Source: Saccharicrinis sp963677345 (lineage in GTDB: Bacteria; Bacteroidota; Bacteroidia; Bacteroidales; Marinilabiliaceae). Taken from it: a DNA stretch of 64,000 bases. Below, one piece after another: positions 18,981-27,444 of the stretch. The notes under the pieces were generated by a model. That model was not told the DNA's origin, did no database searches, and saw only the letters and a program-made list of their open reading frames with translations. The stretch is from positions 68,808-132,807 of the forward strand of contig CAXXLC010000023.1 in assembly GCA_963677345.2 (NCBI GenBank), given 5' to 3'. Each line of letters starts with the position of its first letter. Positions within the stretch are counted from its first letter, which is position 1. The position numbers and the translations under genes were made by a program.

Positions 18981-20144
18981 TTAAGCGTTTACTTTTACTC
19001 GTTTTAAACGGCGTTTAATATTTTGTTGAACAATTACATGGTCAATTAACGGAGCAAATGTATTCATCAATAATATAGCTAACATTACTCCTTCTGGATA
19101 AGCCGGGTTAAATACACGAATCATAATGGCAAAAACACCAATCAAGAAACCATAAATATATTTACCTGCTTCTGTACGAGATGCTGATACAGGATCTGTT
19201 GCCATGAACACAGCACCAAAAGCAAATCCACCAAGGCATAACTGTTGAATTGCATCAACATTCATTGCATCAGTAGTACCTATTGCGTTAAATCCTAAAG
19301 CCATCAGGTAACCACCGGCAAAAACACTCACCATCACTTTCCAGCTGGCAATACCTGTAGCCAACAAAATTACAGCACCTATTAAAATAGCTAATGTACT
19401 TGTTTCACCTATTGATCCAGGGATGGTACCAATGAAACTTTGTAATGTACTTGGAAGCAAGTCAAGCTTTCCTGTGATAACATTACCCAGAGGTGTAGCT
19501 CCTGAAAATCCATCCACGATACCTTCACCTTTAGAAAGGCCTGAAACCCAAATAAGGTCTCCGGACATTTTAGAAGGATATGCGAAGAATAAGAATGCTC
19601 TGGCAACTAAAGCCGGGTTCCAGATATTCATTCCGGTACCACCAAAAACTTCTTTACCAATCACAACTGCAAAAGCTGTTGCTACAGCAACCATCCATAA
19701 TGGAATATCAGCCGGTAACACCAATGGTATTAACATACCCGATACCAGAAATCCTTCGGCCACTTCGTGACCTTTCATTTGAGCAAACATAAACTCAATG
19801 CCAAGACCCACTACATAAGATACCACTACGATAGGTAGCACTTTTATAGCACCATAAATTACCATTTGCCAAAAATCGGCATCGGCCTGACCTAATGATA
19901 AAAAGTGCTGGTATCCTGTGTTCCAAATACCAAATAACAAAGCAGGAATTAAAGCCAATACCACAACCGACATTGTTCTTTTAGAATCAATGGCATCGTG
20001 AATATGAACCCCTGTTTTTGAAGTTGTTTTTGGAGTAAACAAGAAGGTCTCAAAAGCATCAAATGTTGCGTGTAATTTTTCAAACTTTCCACCTTTTTCA
20101 AAGTTGGGTTTGATTTTATCCAAATATTGTCTTAATGCTTTCAA
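18981..20144 (-). CDS. nqrB: Na+-translocating NADH:quinone reductase subunit B
   Basis: The protein has 387 residues and about ten membrane helices. The covalent FMN site is DGFSGATPLGN near residue 220, a match to the ApbE target motif. The quinone and riboflavin-binding region features FGGTGMNIWNPALVARAFLFFAYP and LGGFAFGAVFMATDPVSAS are present. NqrB is the main Na+-channel subunit. It lies 39 bases after nqrA in the operon. The frame is intact. Confidence 0.96.
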   Translation of the reverse strand: MKALRQYLDKIKPNFEKGGKFEKLHATFDAFETFLFTPKTTSKTGVHIHDAIDSKRTMSVVVLALIPALLFGIWNTGYQHFLSLGQADADFWQMVIYGAIKVLPIVVVSYVVGLGIEFMFAQMKGHEVAEGFLVSGMLIPLVLPADIPLWMVAVATAFAVVIGKEVFGGTGMNIWNPALVARAFLFFAYPSKMSGDLIWVSGLSKGEGIVDGFSGATPLGNVITGKLDLLPSTLQSFIGTIPGSIGETSTLAILIGAVILLATGIASWKVMVSVFAGGYLMALGFNAIGTTDAMNVDAIQQLCLGGFAFGAVFMATDPVSASRTEAGKYIYGFLIGVFAIMIRVFNPAYPEGVMLAILLMNTFAPLIDHVIVQQNIKRRLKRVKVNA

Positions 20145-20183
20145 TGTATTATATTTTTAATATTTACGAATTGATTAAACAAA

Positions 20184-21533
20184 CTAGCTCATCTCTTTAA
20201 TCATTACATCAATACCCTTACGTAGTATACTTTGAACTTCGAGTTTTGATGTACATACAAATTCACAAAGTGCCATATCTTCTTCTACCACTTCGTAAAT
20301 TCCAAGCTGTTCCATTTTGTCGATATCTTCTGTGATAATAGCTTTTATTAAATGCTCTGGAAGAACATCCATAGGTAATACTTTATCATACTGACCTGAC
20401 ATGATAATAGCTCTGGGACCGCCGTTTAAATTAGCATTTAAAGCGTATTCTTTTTTAGGACATATCCATGAGAAGAAAGATTTAGAAACACTAAATTTCT
20501 TTAACCCGGGTGCTGCCCATCCCATAAATACGTGCTCGTCACCTTCAGGAATAACTGTTATCTGAGAATGATATGCACCCAGATAACCATCTTTAGCAAT
20601 ATGATCACCTGTTAATACATTACCACTGATGTAACGAAGGCTGCCTTCCTCAACATTATTTTCAACAAAAGTTTTGATGTTAGCACCTACTTTTGTTTTA
20701 ATATATGATTTGTTTTTAAGCTCTGAACCTGTTAATGCAATAATTCTCGACGCATCATAAACACCATTGAGAACTAATTTACCAATGGAAATTACTTCCT
20801 GTGGCTGAAGAGTCCAGTATACATCTCCCTTATTGATCGGTGACACATGATGAATCTGAATACCAACATTACCTGCAGGGTGCGGACCCGTGAAAGCATG
20901 AGTTTTAACCCCTTTAAGCGACATCACCACTTTTGATGCAGACTCGTTGTTTACACCAATATGGATATCTCCGTCGGTAAGTTTATTTAAAGCATCAACA
21001 CCGGCCTGAAATTCTTTCTCTGACCCTGAAACAATAAAATCATAATCAGGAGCCAATGGAGAAGAATCAAATGCAGAAATAAAGATGGCTTTTGGCGTAT
21101 CTGCCGGATTTGCCACAACGTTGTAAGGACGTTGACGAACAAATGGCCATAAACCTGCCGCCAGAAGTTTTTCTTTTACTTCTTCTTTTGTTGCACTTGA
21201 AACATCAATTTTTCCAAAATCTTCAGCTTCATTCTGGTTATCACTTTTAACCACTACCTCTAATATTCGTCTTCGCTCGCCACGGTTAACAACCTGAACC
21301 TCTCCACTTACCGGAGAGACAAACTTAACGTCGGTGCGATATTTGTCGTAAAACAATACCGTTCCGGCTTTAACTTTATCACCAGGCTTAACAGTCAACT
21401 TAGGAACCAACCCAGGGAAATCCGCTGGTTTGACAGCAAAGAGTTCTGGCTTATCGGCACTTCCGAAAACTTTTTCCGCTTTGCCTTTCAACCGAATATC
21501 AAGACCTCTTTTTATTTTGATTACGTCTGACAT
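20184..21533 (-). CDS. nqrA: Na+-translocating NADH:quinone reductase subunit A
   Basis: The protein has 449 residues from ATG 21533 (MSDVIKIKRGLDIRLKGKAEK); a longer frame to 21569 adds 12 residues not found in the family. NqrA is the peripheral quinone-associated subunit. Features: FPGLVPKLTVKPGDKV, VSPVSGEV, GERRRILEVVV, then TGPHPAGNVGIQIHHVSPI and a C-terminal MDVLPEHLIKAI. It is first of six nqr genes. The -7 region upstream is not clear. Confidence 0.95.
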   Translation of the reverse strand: MSDVIKIKRGLDIRLKGKAEKVFGSADKPELFAVKPADFPGLVPKLTVKPGDKVKAGTVLFYDKYRTDVKFVSPVSGEVQVVNRGERRRILEVVVKSDNQNEAEDFGKIDVSSATKEEVKEKLLAAGLWPFVRQRPYNVVANPADTPKAIFISAFDSSPLAPDYDFIVSGSEKEFQAGVDALNKLTDGDIHIGVNNESASKVVMSLKGVKTHAFTGPHPAGNVGIQIHHVSPINKGDVYWTLQPQEVISIGKLVLNGVYDASRIIALTGSELKNKSYIKTKVGANIKTFVENNVEEGSLRYISGNVLTGDHIAKDGYLGAYHSQITVIPEGDEHVFMGWAAPGLKKFSVSKSFFSWICPKKEYALNANLNGGPRAIIMSGQYDKVLPMDVLPEHLIKAIITEDIDKMEQLGIYEVVEEDMALCEFVCTSKLEVQSILRKGIDVMIKEMS

Positions 21534-21695
21534 GTTTGATAAAAAGTTTTTAAAAAATTTTAATTGCAAAAATACAATAAATAATAACTAAACCTTACGA
21601 ATGAGCACCTAATAAAGAAAAAAATCGTTAAATAATAATGAATTGACTGCTAAGGCATATATATATTGATTATTTTCGCATAAAATCTGAACAGC

Positions 21696-22961
21696 ATGCA
21701 TATCAAATACACCATTTTAGTGATATTTTTTGTACTGTTGGAGCAATTAACAAGTGCTCAATCATACGAAAATAAGATCTATAGCCATTCGATAAAAACA
21801 GTTATGTGCCACAAAGAAGGATGGCCTCTATCCTACCCTATTATCTCTCTGAATTCTGATAATTTAATTGAACTAACGTTTGATGATTTAGCAGACGATT
21901 CGAAAAATTATTATTACTCAATTATTCATTGCGACAGAAACTGGGAAACATCAAACATCACCGAACAGGAATATATGACCGGTATTAATCAAAACCCGAT
22001 TCTTGATTTTCAGTATTCGTTTAATACTACCATCAATTACGTTCATTATAGCCTGAAAATCCCAAACGAAGATATCAGTTTAAACTACAGCGGTAATTAT
22101 ATCATCAAGGTGTACGAAGATTTTAACAGCGACCAACCGGTACTGACTCAAAAATTTATGATTGTTGAGCAGCAGGTATTGGTTAAGCCTGAAATAAGGT
22201 ATACGATGAACGCTGCTGTTTTAAGAGAACAACAAGATATCAACTTTACCATTAACACTAACAACTTTAACATATCGAATCCTCTGGAGGAAATAAAAGT
22301 AAGTATAATTCAAAATCACCGGACAGACAATATCATCACCGATATTAAACCTCAGTTTATCAGACCCGGACAACTGGTATATAACTACAACAGAGAGCTG
22401 GTTTTTGAGGGAGGTAATGAATTCAGGTGGCTCGACCTGAGAACCTACGATTTTAAAGTGGAAGGTATTTATGATATTCAATTTCACGACCCCTTTTATC
22501 ATTTAGATTTACAACCAGCCACCCCACGTAACAATAAGAGTTACTTTTTTCAGAATGACTTTAATGGTCAGTATGTTATTGAAACCAGAGACAATAAACA
22601 GCCCGATACTGAGGCGGAGTATGTAATGGTTCATTTTTATTTCCCCAGAAACGAGCCCTATCCCGGTGGAAACATTTATATACTTGGCGGTTTAAGCAAC
22701 TGGAAACTTGATGAAAGCAACATGATGCGATACAATCCTGATTTTAAGCGCTACGAAAAAACTCTATTGCTAAAACAAGGTTTTTATAATTATTTATATG
22801 CTTTTAAAACCAAGCAAACAGACAAAGCCACGGTGGGATTTATAGAAGGCTCATATAGTCAGACCGAAAATGATTACTTGTTTTTAGTATACTACAGAAA
22901 CATCAGCGATAAATATGACCGGTTAATTGGTGCCGCACAACAAAATTCTGTTAAGCCATAG
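21696..22961 (+). CDS. T9SS plug protein (DUF5103 family)
   Basis: The protein has 421 residues with a signal peptide (cleavage near TSAQ). It matches the DUF5103 family: YENKIYSHSIKTVMCHKEGWPLSYPII, IHCDRNWETSNITEQEYM, a GNYIIKVYED beta domain, FEGGNEFRWLDLRTYDFKV in the middle, and YILGGLSNWKLDE with FYNYLYAF near the end. In Flavobacterium, a protein of this family (Plug) closes the periplasmic mouth of the SprA translocon when PorV is absent. I infer the same gating role. It is transcribed away from nqrA and stands alone. A TATTTTCG (21671-21678) is a near-match -7 box. Confidence 0.9.
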   Translation: MHIKYTILVIFFVLLEQLTSAQSYENKIYSHSIKTVMCHKEGWPLSYPIISLNSDNLIELTFDDLADDSKNYYYSIIHCDRNWETSNITEQEYMTGINQNPILDFQYSFNTTINYVHYSLKIPNEDISLNYSGNYIIKVYEDFNSDQPVLTQKFMIVEQQVLVKPEIRYTMNAAVLREQQDINFTINTNNFNISNPLEEIKVSIIQNHRTDNIITDIKPQFIRPGQLVYNYNRELVFEGGNEFRWLDLRTYDFKVEGIYDIQFHDPFYHLDLQPATPRNNKSYFFQNDFNGQYVIETRDNKQPDTEAEYVMVHFYFPRNEPYPGGNIYILGGLSNWKLDESNMMRYNPDFKRYEKTLLLKQGFYNYLYAFKTKQTDKATVGFIEGSYSQTENDYLFLVYYRNISDKYDRLIGAAQQNSVKP

Positions 22962-23002
22962 CACGGATTGCACTGTGATAACGATGAGAAGTGAGAGGTT
23001 AA

Positions 23003-23056
23003 TAGTTCTTAGTTCCTAGTTCTTAGTTCTTAGCTCTTAGTTCTTAGCTCTTAGCC
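23003..23056 (+). repeat. Heptamer tandem array, TTAGNNC family (short)
   Basis: About 7.5 seven-base units of the form AGTTCTT/AGCTCTT, with substitutions mostly at fixed positions and no change in unit length. The same family recurs at 23344-23483 and, in reverse complement, at 27664-27690, 27822-27897 and 29779-29850. Confidence 0.85.
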
Positions 23057-23093
23057 CAACAAGGACATAGCGAGACGCTATGCCTAACAATGG
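23056..23093 (+). repeat. 38-bp palindromic repeat, copy 1
   Basis: The centre is CATAGCGagaCGCTATG. The whole 38 bases recur exactly at 23483-23520. The flanks (AGCCC before, GGGCT after) can extend the stem. Confidence 0.85.
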
Positions 23094-23169
23094 GGCTTAA
23101 AAGAAATCGGGCTGAAAGCCCAGATCAATTCAGCCCAAGGCAAGGCCTTGGGGATATTATACGTCATGC

Positions 23170-23238
23170 AATCAGCGTCCTGTAAGGACAGCTCAAAAAT
23201 GTTGGTGTTTATTGAGTTGTCCTTTCAGGACGCTGATT
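23170..23238 (+). repeat. Long inverted repeat with nested hairpins
   Basis: Arms of 27 bases (23170-23196 and 23212-23238) match at 25 of 27 positions around a 15-base loop. Each arm contains its own hairpin, GTCCTgtaAGGAC or GTCCTttcAGGAC, so the element could switch between one long stem and two short ones. It lies between convergent genes but lacks the T-runs of a simple terminator. Confidence 0.8.
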
Positions 23239-23343
23239 ATTTTTTTCAATCAAAAACCCAATGCGTCACTACGTTTTGCATTGGGCTGAAATGAGTTGCC
23301 CCTTCAGGGCGTGTATTAATATGTAAAACTTTTGTTATCATCA

Positions 23344-23483
23344 TCAGCTCTTAGTTCTTAGTTCTTAGCTCTTAGCTCGTAGGTCATAGGTCGTAGGACG
23401 TAGGACGTAGGTCGTAGGTCATAGGACGTAGGTCACAGCACTTAGCTCTTAGCACTTAGCTCTTAGCTGTTAGCTCTTAGCTC
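23344..23483 (+). repeat. Heptamer tandem array, TTAGNNC family (long)
   Basis: About 20 consecutive seven-base units in three sub-blocks: TTAGCTC/TTAGTTC, then TAGGTCG/TAGGACG, then TTAGCAC/TTAGCTC. Unit length stays at seven while the bases vary, mainly at the positions around C. Confidence 0.85.
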
Positions 23484-23520
23484 CAACAAGGACATAGCGA
23501 GACGCTATGCCTAACAATGG
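23483..23520 (+). repeat. 38-bp palindromic repeat, copy 2
   Basis: Identical over 38 bases to 23056-23093, and again placed directly after a heptamer array. Its outer flanks (GCTCC before, GGAGT after) differ from copy 1 but still pair. Confidence 0.85.
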
Positions 23521-23602
23521 AGTTAGAGGGGGCTTGTAAAAAAACCAGGGCCTTGAGCACATTTGCCCAAAGCCCCGGCCACTAGGTTCCCATTCAAATA
23601 TT

Positions 23603-24328
23603 TTATTCTGTAATGATATCTTCAGACACTACAGATTTAGATCTTTTTTTAACATTCAGGTTATTGGTAGCAATAATTTGAGATATCACCTGTGCAAATT
23701 CGCCATAAACATCCTTATTTACAGCTACCATACCGTTTAAATAAGGTATTAACACCCCATTAATCACCTGTATCGCTTCCTTTTTTATATCCGAAGCCGT
23801 ATCTTTTTCAACACCTTTGGCTTTTTCCTTTTCAAATTCGAGGTAAGAAGTTTCAAAATCGTTTTGTGACGACTTAATATTTTCAATACACTCGGCCGCT
23901 CCTGATAAAAGATTTATATTTTCAACAATTTCCGGCTTACTTAGCTCAACCAATAAAGAGTTTATTAACGAAGTTTCTATTCCATAACTCTTTGATATCA
24001 TTTCAAGACCGTAATTATTAAAAACACTTTGCACCTTATTGGCGGCATTTTTAATTTCCTCATCCGGATGGTGCACCAAACCGTTAATTAAATAAAAGAA
24101 AATACGAATATCTTCATCCCGGGCATGATCCTTATCCTCTAACTCAGATTCACTTTTAATTCGTTTTACAGCTTCATTAAGTTTAACCGAAAGTAATTTT
24201 AACCTGGAATTAATTGCATCTAAATACGTATCTTTTTTAAGGTTTGAACTTTCAAATGCCGGTATTATTCGAGAACAAACAGCATCGATTTCAGTGGTTC
24301 GGCTATGTGCGATAATCTTTGCGATCAT
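23603..24328 (-). CDS. Helical protein of unknown function (DUF6261-like)
   Basis: The protein has 241 residues, is predicted almost all helical, and has no signal peptide or membrane segment. It begins MIAKIIAHSRTTEIDAVCSRII and has an HPDEEIKNAANKVQSVFNNYG segment and a charged C-terminus. The length and composition recall DUF6261 proteins of Bacteroidetes, but I give this only as a resemblance. Its upstream region holds the phased 41-bp array. It is flanked downstream by the repeat region. Function unknown. Confidence 0.65.
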   Translation of the reverse strand: MIAKIIAHSRTTEIDAVCSRIIPAFESSNLKKDTYLDAINSRLKLLSVKLNEAVKRIKSESELEDKDHARDEDIRIFFYLINGLVHHPDEEIKNAANKVQSVFNNYGLEMISKSYGIETSLINSLLVELSKPEIVENINLLSGAAECIENIKSSQNDFETSYLEFEKEKAKGVEKDTASDIKKEAIQVINGVLIPYLNGMVAVNKDVYGEFAQVISQIIATNNLNVKKRSKSVVSEDIITE

Positions 24329-24525
24329 AGTAAAAAGGAGATTTTAAGATTTAAAAATTAGTTAGCTTTTTGATAACGAATCACAATATACGTTAATCAT
24401 CATTAATATTTAACACTCGCAACATGTTTAAAAACATACAAATAACTATTGACATTTACACATCCCTGTTCAATATTAACATTACAGAAGTTAAACAGAA
24501 TAAAAAAAACAATAAAAAATCCCAT

Positions 24526-24744
24526 GCAGATATCTGCAAACGGTAAAAAAACGAAAAAATGTCTTTTGCAGGTTTGTGCAAAGCTCAAAAAATGAAAAAG
24601 ATGGTCATGCAGATATCTGCAAACGTAAAAAAAACAAAAAGATGGCCGTGCAGATATCTGCAAACGTCAACTTTTTAAAAAAATGGGTTTTGCAGGTTTG
24701 TGCAAAGCTTAAAAAATCAAAAAGACGGCCATGCAGGTTTGTGC
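24526..24744. repeat. Six-unit phased array of 12-bp GCA...TGC sites, period 41-42 bp
   Basis: Three copies of the perfect palindrome GCAGATATCTGC (24526, 24609, 24650) and three of GCAGGTTTGTGC (24568, 24692, 24733) start at intervals of 42, 41, 41, 42 and 41 bases. Between them lie A-rich linkers sharing AAAAAATG/AAAAGATGG. The period is close to four helical turns, so all sites face one side of the DNA. It lies upstream of the DUF6261-like gene and downstream of the LytTR regulator gene. Confidence 0.85.
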
Positions 24745-24811
24745 ACGGGATTTTTAAAGCAAGGTTAATGACAACAGGCCTTGAAACTTAATTTTTAACT
24801 TGTAGTGCAGC

Positions 24812-25543
24812 TTAATCATGAAAGCGTTCAAGCAAGAGGCTTTTCAAGACTTTACTAACCTGAACATTCCATTTCCCTACCTTAACAATATTTCCGGTTA
24901 TCTCGGTAATTTTATCCACATTTACAATATAAGATCTGTGCACACGCATAAATTTACTTTCAGGAAGTTCTTCTTCGAGTTTTTTTAAGGAGTAAAGACT
25001 TACAATTTTTTCATCCTCTTTTTGAAAGGTAACGTATTCAAGTGCCCCTTCAATAAAATAAATATCGCTATGAAAAATTTTAACCAGCTTGCGATCCGAT
25101 TTAATAATAATATAATCTTTATCCCTCTCTTGCAAACTCTCATCCCACAGTAAAGCTTTCTTTTTTGTTTCTATCGCTTCAATAGCTTTACGGGTAGCAT
25201 TTAAAAACCTTAAAAAGTTTGTTGGCTTAACAAGGTATTCAAAAGCATTTATTTCAAAACATTCAACGGCATATTGTGAGTAGGCAGTCACAAAAATAAC
25301 CAGTGGTTTATGATCGGGAAGCAAATTTTTAATAAAATCTATGCCCGAAATATCATTCATTTCAATATCAATATAAATGATATCAACTTTTTGTTTTGTC
25401 AATGTTTCCATGGCATCTACCGGGTCGGCAAATGTACCCAAAAGCTTTAGCTGAGGTATTTTGCTTACATATTCAACCAATAGCTTTCGAGCCAGAAACT
25501 CATCATCAATAATAATACACTTACATTTTTCTGCCTGATTCAT
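24812..25543 (-). CDS. LytTR-family response regulator
   Basis: The protein has 243 residues. The receiver domain (about 8-125) has the acidic pair DD near the start (CIIIDDE), the phospho-acceptor Asp in IIYIDIEMND, Thr in VIFVTAY, and Lys in YLVKPTNF. The LytTR DNA-binding domain (about 140-243) has IYFIEGALEYV, FMRVHRSYIVN and ITEITGN. It shares 23 bases with the end of the kinase gene, so the pair is co-translated. LytTR domains bind short direct repeats; the phased array 68 bases past its stop is one possible site. Confidence 0.93.
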   Translation of the reverse strand: MNQAEKCKCIIIDDEFLARKLLVEYVSKIPQLKLLGTFADPVDAMETLTKQKVDIIYIDIEMNDISGIDFIKNLLPDHKPLVIFVTAYSQYAVECFEINAFEYLVKPTNFLRFLNATRKAIEAIETKKKALLWDESLQERDKDYIIIKSDRKLVKIFHSDIYFIEGALEYVTFQKEDEKIVSLYSLKKLEEELPESKFMRVHRSYIVNVDKITEITGNIVKVGKWNVQVSKVLKSLLLERFHD

Positions 25544-26564
25544 TTATAAATATGTTAAGATTTACAATATACAAGTCGCTGGTTTTTTCGGTAAGAAATT
25601 CATAGGAGTCAGGGTAAATAATATTAAGTCTGTTCATCACATTTTTTATACCGATACCATAATGGCTGTTCTTTTTGGTAAAGGCTTCATGAATATCTTT
25701 ATTGGTATTGATTATTTTAAACGAGAGTTTATGCTTGTTCTGAATTAAAAAGATATCGATAAAATTAGAAGGGTCTCTTTCTACACCTCCATATTTAAAA
25801 GCATTTTCGATAAAAGGAATAAGTATCATGGGAGCGATTAAAAAACCTTCATTATCTATCGTATATTTAAAACTGATACACTGCTCAAACTCTGTTTTCA
25901 GCTGTTGAAATTCGATGTAATTATTGATGTATTCAATTTCTTTAATAAGGGATATATACTCCGATTCGCAATCGTACAACACAAAACGCAACATATCCGA
26001 CAGCTTATCGATTTTATTGGGAGTGGATTTATCGCCCATATACGACATCGTATATATATTATTCAGCGCATTAAACAAAAAATGAGGATTAATTTGTGAT
26101 TTAAGTAACTGCAAATTATTCTCGATATTTATTCGCTTTAATGTTTCAATTTCTTTTTCATTGCGTTTTTCTTTTTCTAAAAGATACTGGTTCACAGCAG
26201 CCCATAAAGCAATTAAGGCCAGCGCAACATGAAACAAGGCTCCAAAAATAATGTTTGGAGGAGGGAGCAATTCGCGATGTTGAAACGACCTTGGAGGCGT
26301 AATGATAATTTCGCCTAACAAAATCATTATAACAACCAGCAGAACAAAAAGAACAATATTAACACTAAAAAAAACAGGCTTCTTATCTTCATAAAACCTG
26401 GGTATAACATAATGCCTGTTAACCATATACACTATAAACTGAAGCAGGGTTAACGACAGTGGAACATAAATATTGAATTCGTTATTATTTATGCCTACAC
26501 TATAATAGGTAACGAATACAACAATCCATATAATAAAGGCATTTACTTTACGGGTACTAATCAT
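25521..26564 (-). CDS. LytS-like sensor histidine kinase
   Basis: The protein has 347 residues: four membrane segments (about 8-25, 34-52, 64-85, 105-125), a short coiled linker (EKEKRNEKEIETLKR), the His_kinase motif QINPHFLFNALNNI with phospho-acceptor His, and an ATPase domain with PFIENAFKYGG and HYGIGIKNVMNRL. There is no extracellular sensor domain, so the signal is probably sensed in or near the membrane. Its partner is the overlapping LytTR regulator. Confidence 0.93.
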   Translation of the reverse strand: MISTRKVNAFIIWIVVFVTYYSVGINNNEFNIYVPLSLTLLQFIVYMVNRHYVIPRFYEDKKPVFFSVNIVLFVLLVVIMILLGEIIITPPRSFQHRELLPPPNIIFGALFHVALALIALWAAVNQYLLEKEKRNEKEIETLKRINIENNLQLLKSQINPHFLFNALNNIYTMSYMGDKSTPNKIDKLSDMLRFVLYDCESEYISLIKEIEYINNYIEFQQLKTEFEQCISFKYTIDNEGFLIAPMILIPFIENAFKYGGVERDPSNFIDIFLIQNKHKLSFKIINTNKDIHEAFTKKNSHYGIGIKNVMNRLNIIYPDSYEFLTEKTSDLYIVNLNIFINESGRKM

Positions 26565-26808
26565 TTTTACTGTTTGAAGATATTTTACGGAAGCAAAAAT
26601 ACATCTACAACACCAATACGAACGACTATTTTTAATAATAATTACAAATTTACTAAACCCCGAAACGTGTAATTGAAGACAAACATCTTTTCATTGAAGA
26701 TTACCTGCCGATACTTGAAAAAAATTGTATTGCCTCTGGCTGAAATATACTTTAGTCGTGATATTGCCAGGTATGCAATAACAAAACACTTAAATTTTTG
26801 ATGAAACT

Positions 26809-27444
26809 ATGATAAATTCAATATCCTGGAAAAGTATAAAATATATAATAATAACAGCATATTTACTTTTGATGAGCACGCCCGGTAATGCACAGCAAAA
26901 CAACGATATTTTTGAAGGATATGTATTTAGCGAAGATTCGGTACCGGTAGAAGATGCTTACATCATCAATTACAGAAATATGAAAATTGTTACCAGTGAC
27001 AGTAATGGTTACTTTAAAACCCCTGTTAACCCTGGCGATTCTTTAATGATCAATCATATTTCATTAAGTCCTAAGGTAATTCATGCTAACCACAATAGTG
27101 CTACCGACAACTTGTTTTATATCGATTTTAAAATATATACACTCAACACCTGTGTGATGCGTCAAGCTGCCGAAGGTGTTAATATGGAAAACTTTGAGCG
27201 CAATATTCAAAAAATATATAAGTCTATTGAAAAGCAAGGATTCAGACATGGTGATCCCAAACCAATGGCTAAAAACGACCTGCCTTTTGATTTAAGCCGA
27301 TTAGGCACAGGGAACGCTTCGGTAAATTTACTAACGATTGCCCAAATGATACAACAGTCGAGAAGAAACCGATATTTAAAGGTGAAAACGAAAAAGAAAA
27401 AAGAAAAGAAAAAGAAAGTAAAAAAGAAGGATATGATAAATTAG
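26809..27444 (+). CDS. Exported protein with carboxypeptidase-regulatory-like domain and Lys-rich tail
   Basis: The protein has 211 residues. A signal peptide (about 1-28, ending GNAQ) is followed by a CarboxypepD_reg-like beta domain (FEGYVFSEDSVPVEDAYII, then SDSNGYFKTPV, to about 95). A helical middle follows, and a striking basic tail of KKKKEKKKKVKKK type ends the protein. Short proteins of this form are common in Bacteroidetes next to regulators. It is divergent from the LytS/LytTR pair, 244 bases away, so it may be a target of it. Function unknown. Confidence 0.75.
   Translation: MINSISWKSIKYIIITAYLLLMSTPGNAQQNNDIFEGYVFSEDSVPVEDAYIINYRNMKIVTSDSNGYFKTPVNPGDSLMINHISLSPKVIHANHNSATDNLFYIDFKIYTLNTCVMRQAAEGVNMENFERNIQKIYKSIEKQGFRHGDPKPMAKNDLPFDLSRLGTGNASVNLLTIAQMIQQSRRNRYLKVKTKKKKEKKKKVKKKDMIN

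Larger units (their letters stand above)
22962..23602 (+). repeat. 640-base non-coding repeat region between convergent genes
   Basis: There is no plausible gene here. In order it holds a heptamer array (23003-23056), a 38-bp palindrome-bearing repeat (23056-23093), short hairpins GGGCTgaaAGCCC (23109-23121) and CCCAAGGCaaGGCCTTGGG (23134-23152), a 69-base inverted repeat (23170-23238), CCCAATGC/GCATTGGG (about 23258-23286), GCCC/GGGC (about 23297-23310), a long heptamer array (23344-23483), and a second exact copy of the 38-bp repeat (23483-23520). Confidence 0.8.

Noticed and set aside
24526..24744. CRISPR-like regular array
   Set aside because: Repeats are only 12 bp and of two types, the linkers resemble each other, and no cas gene is present.
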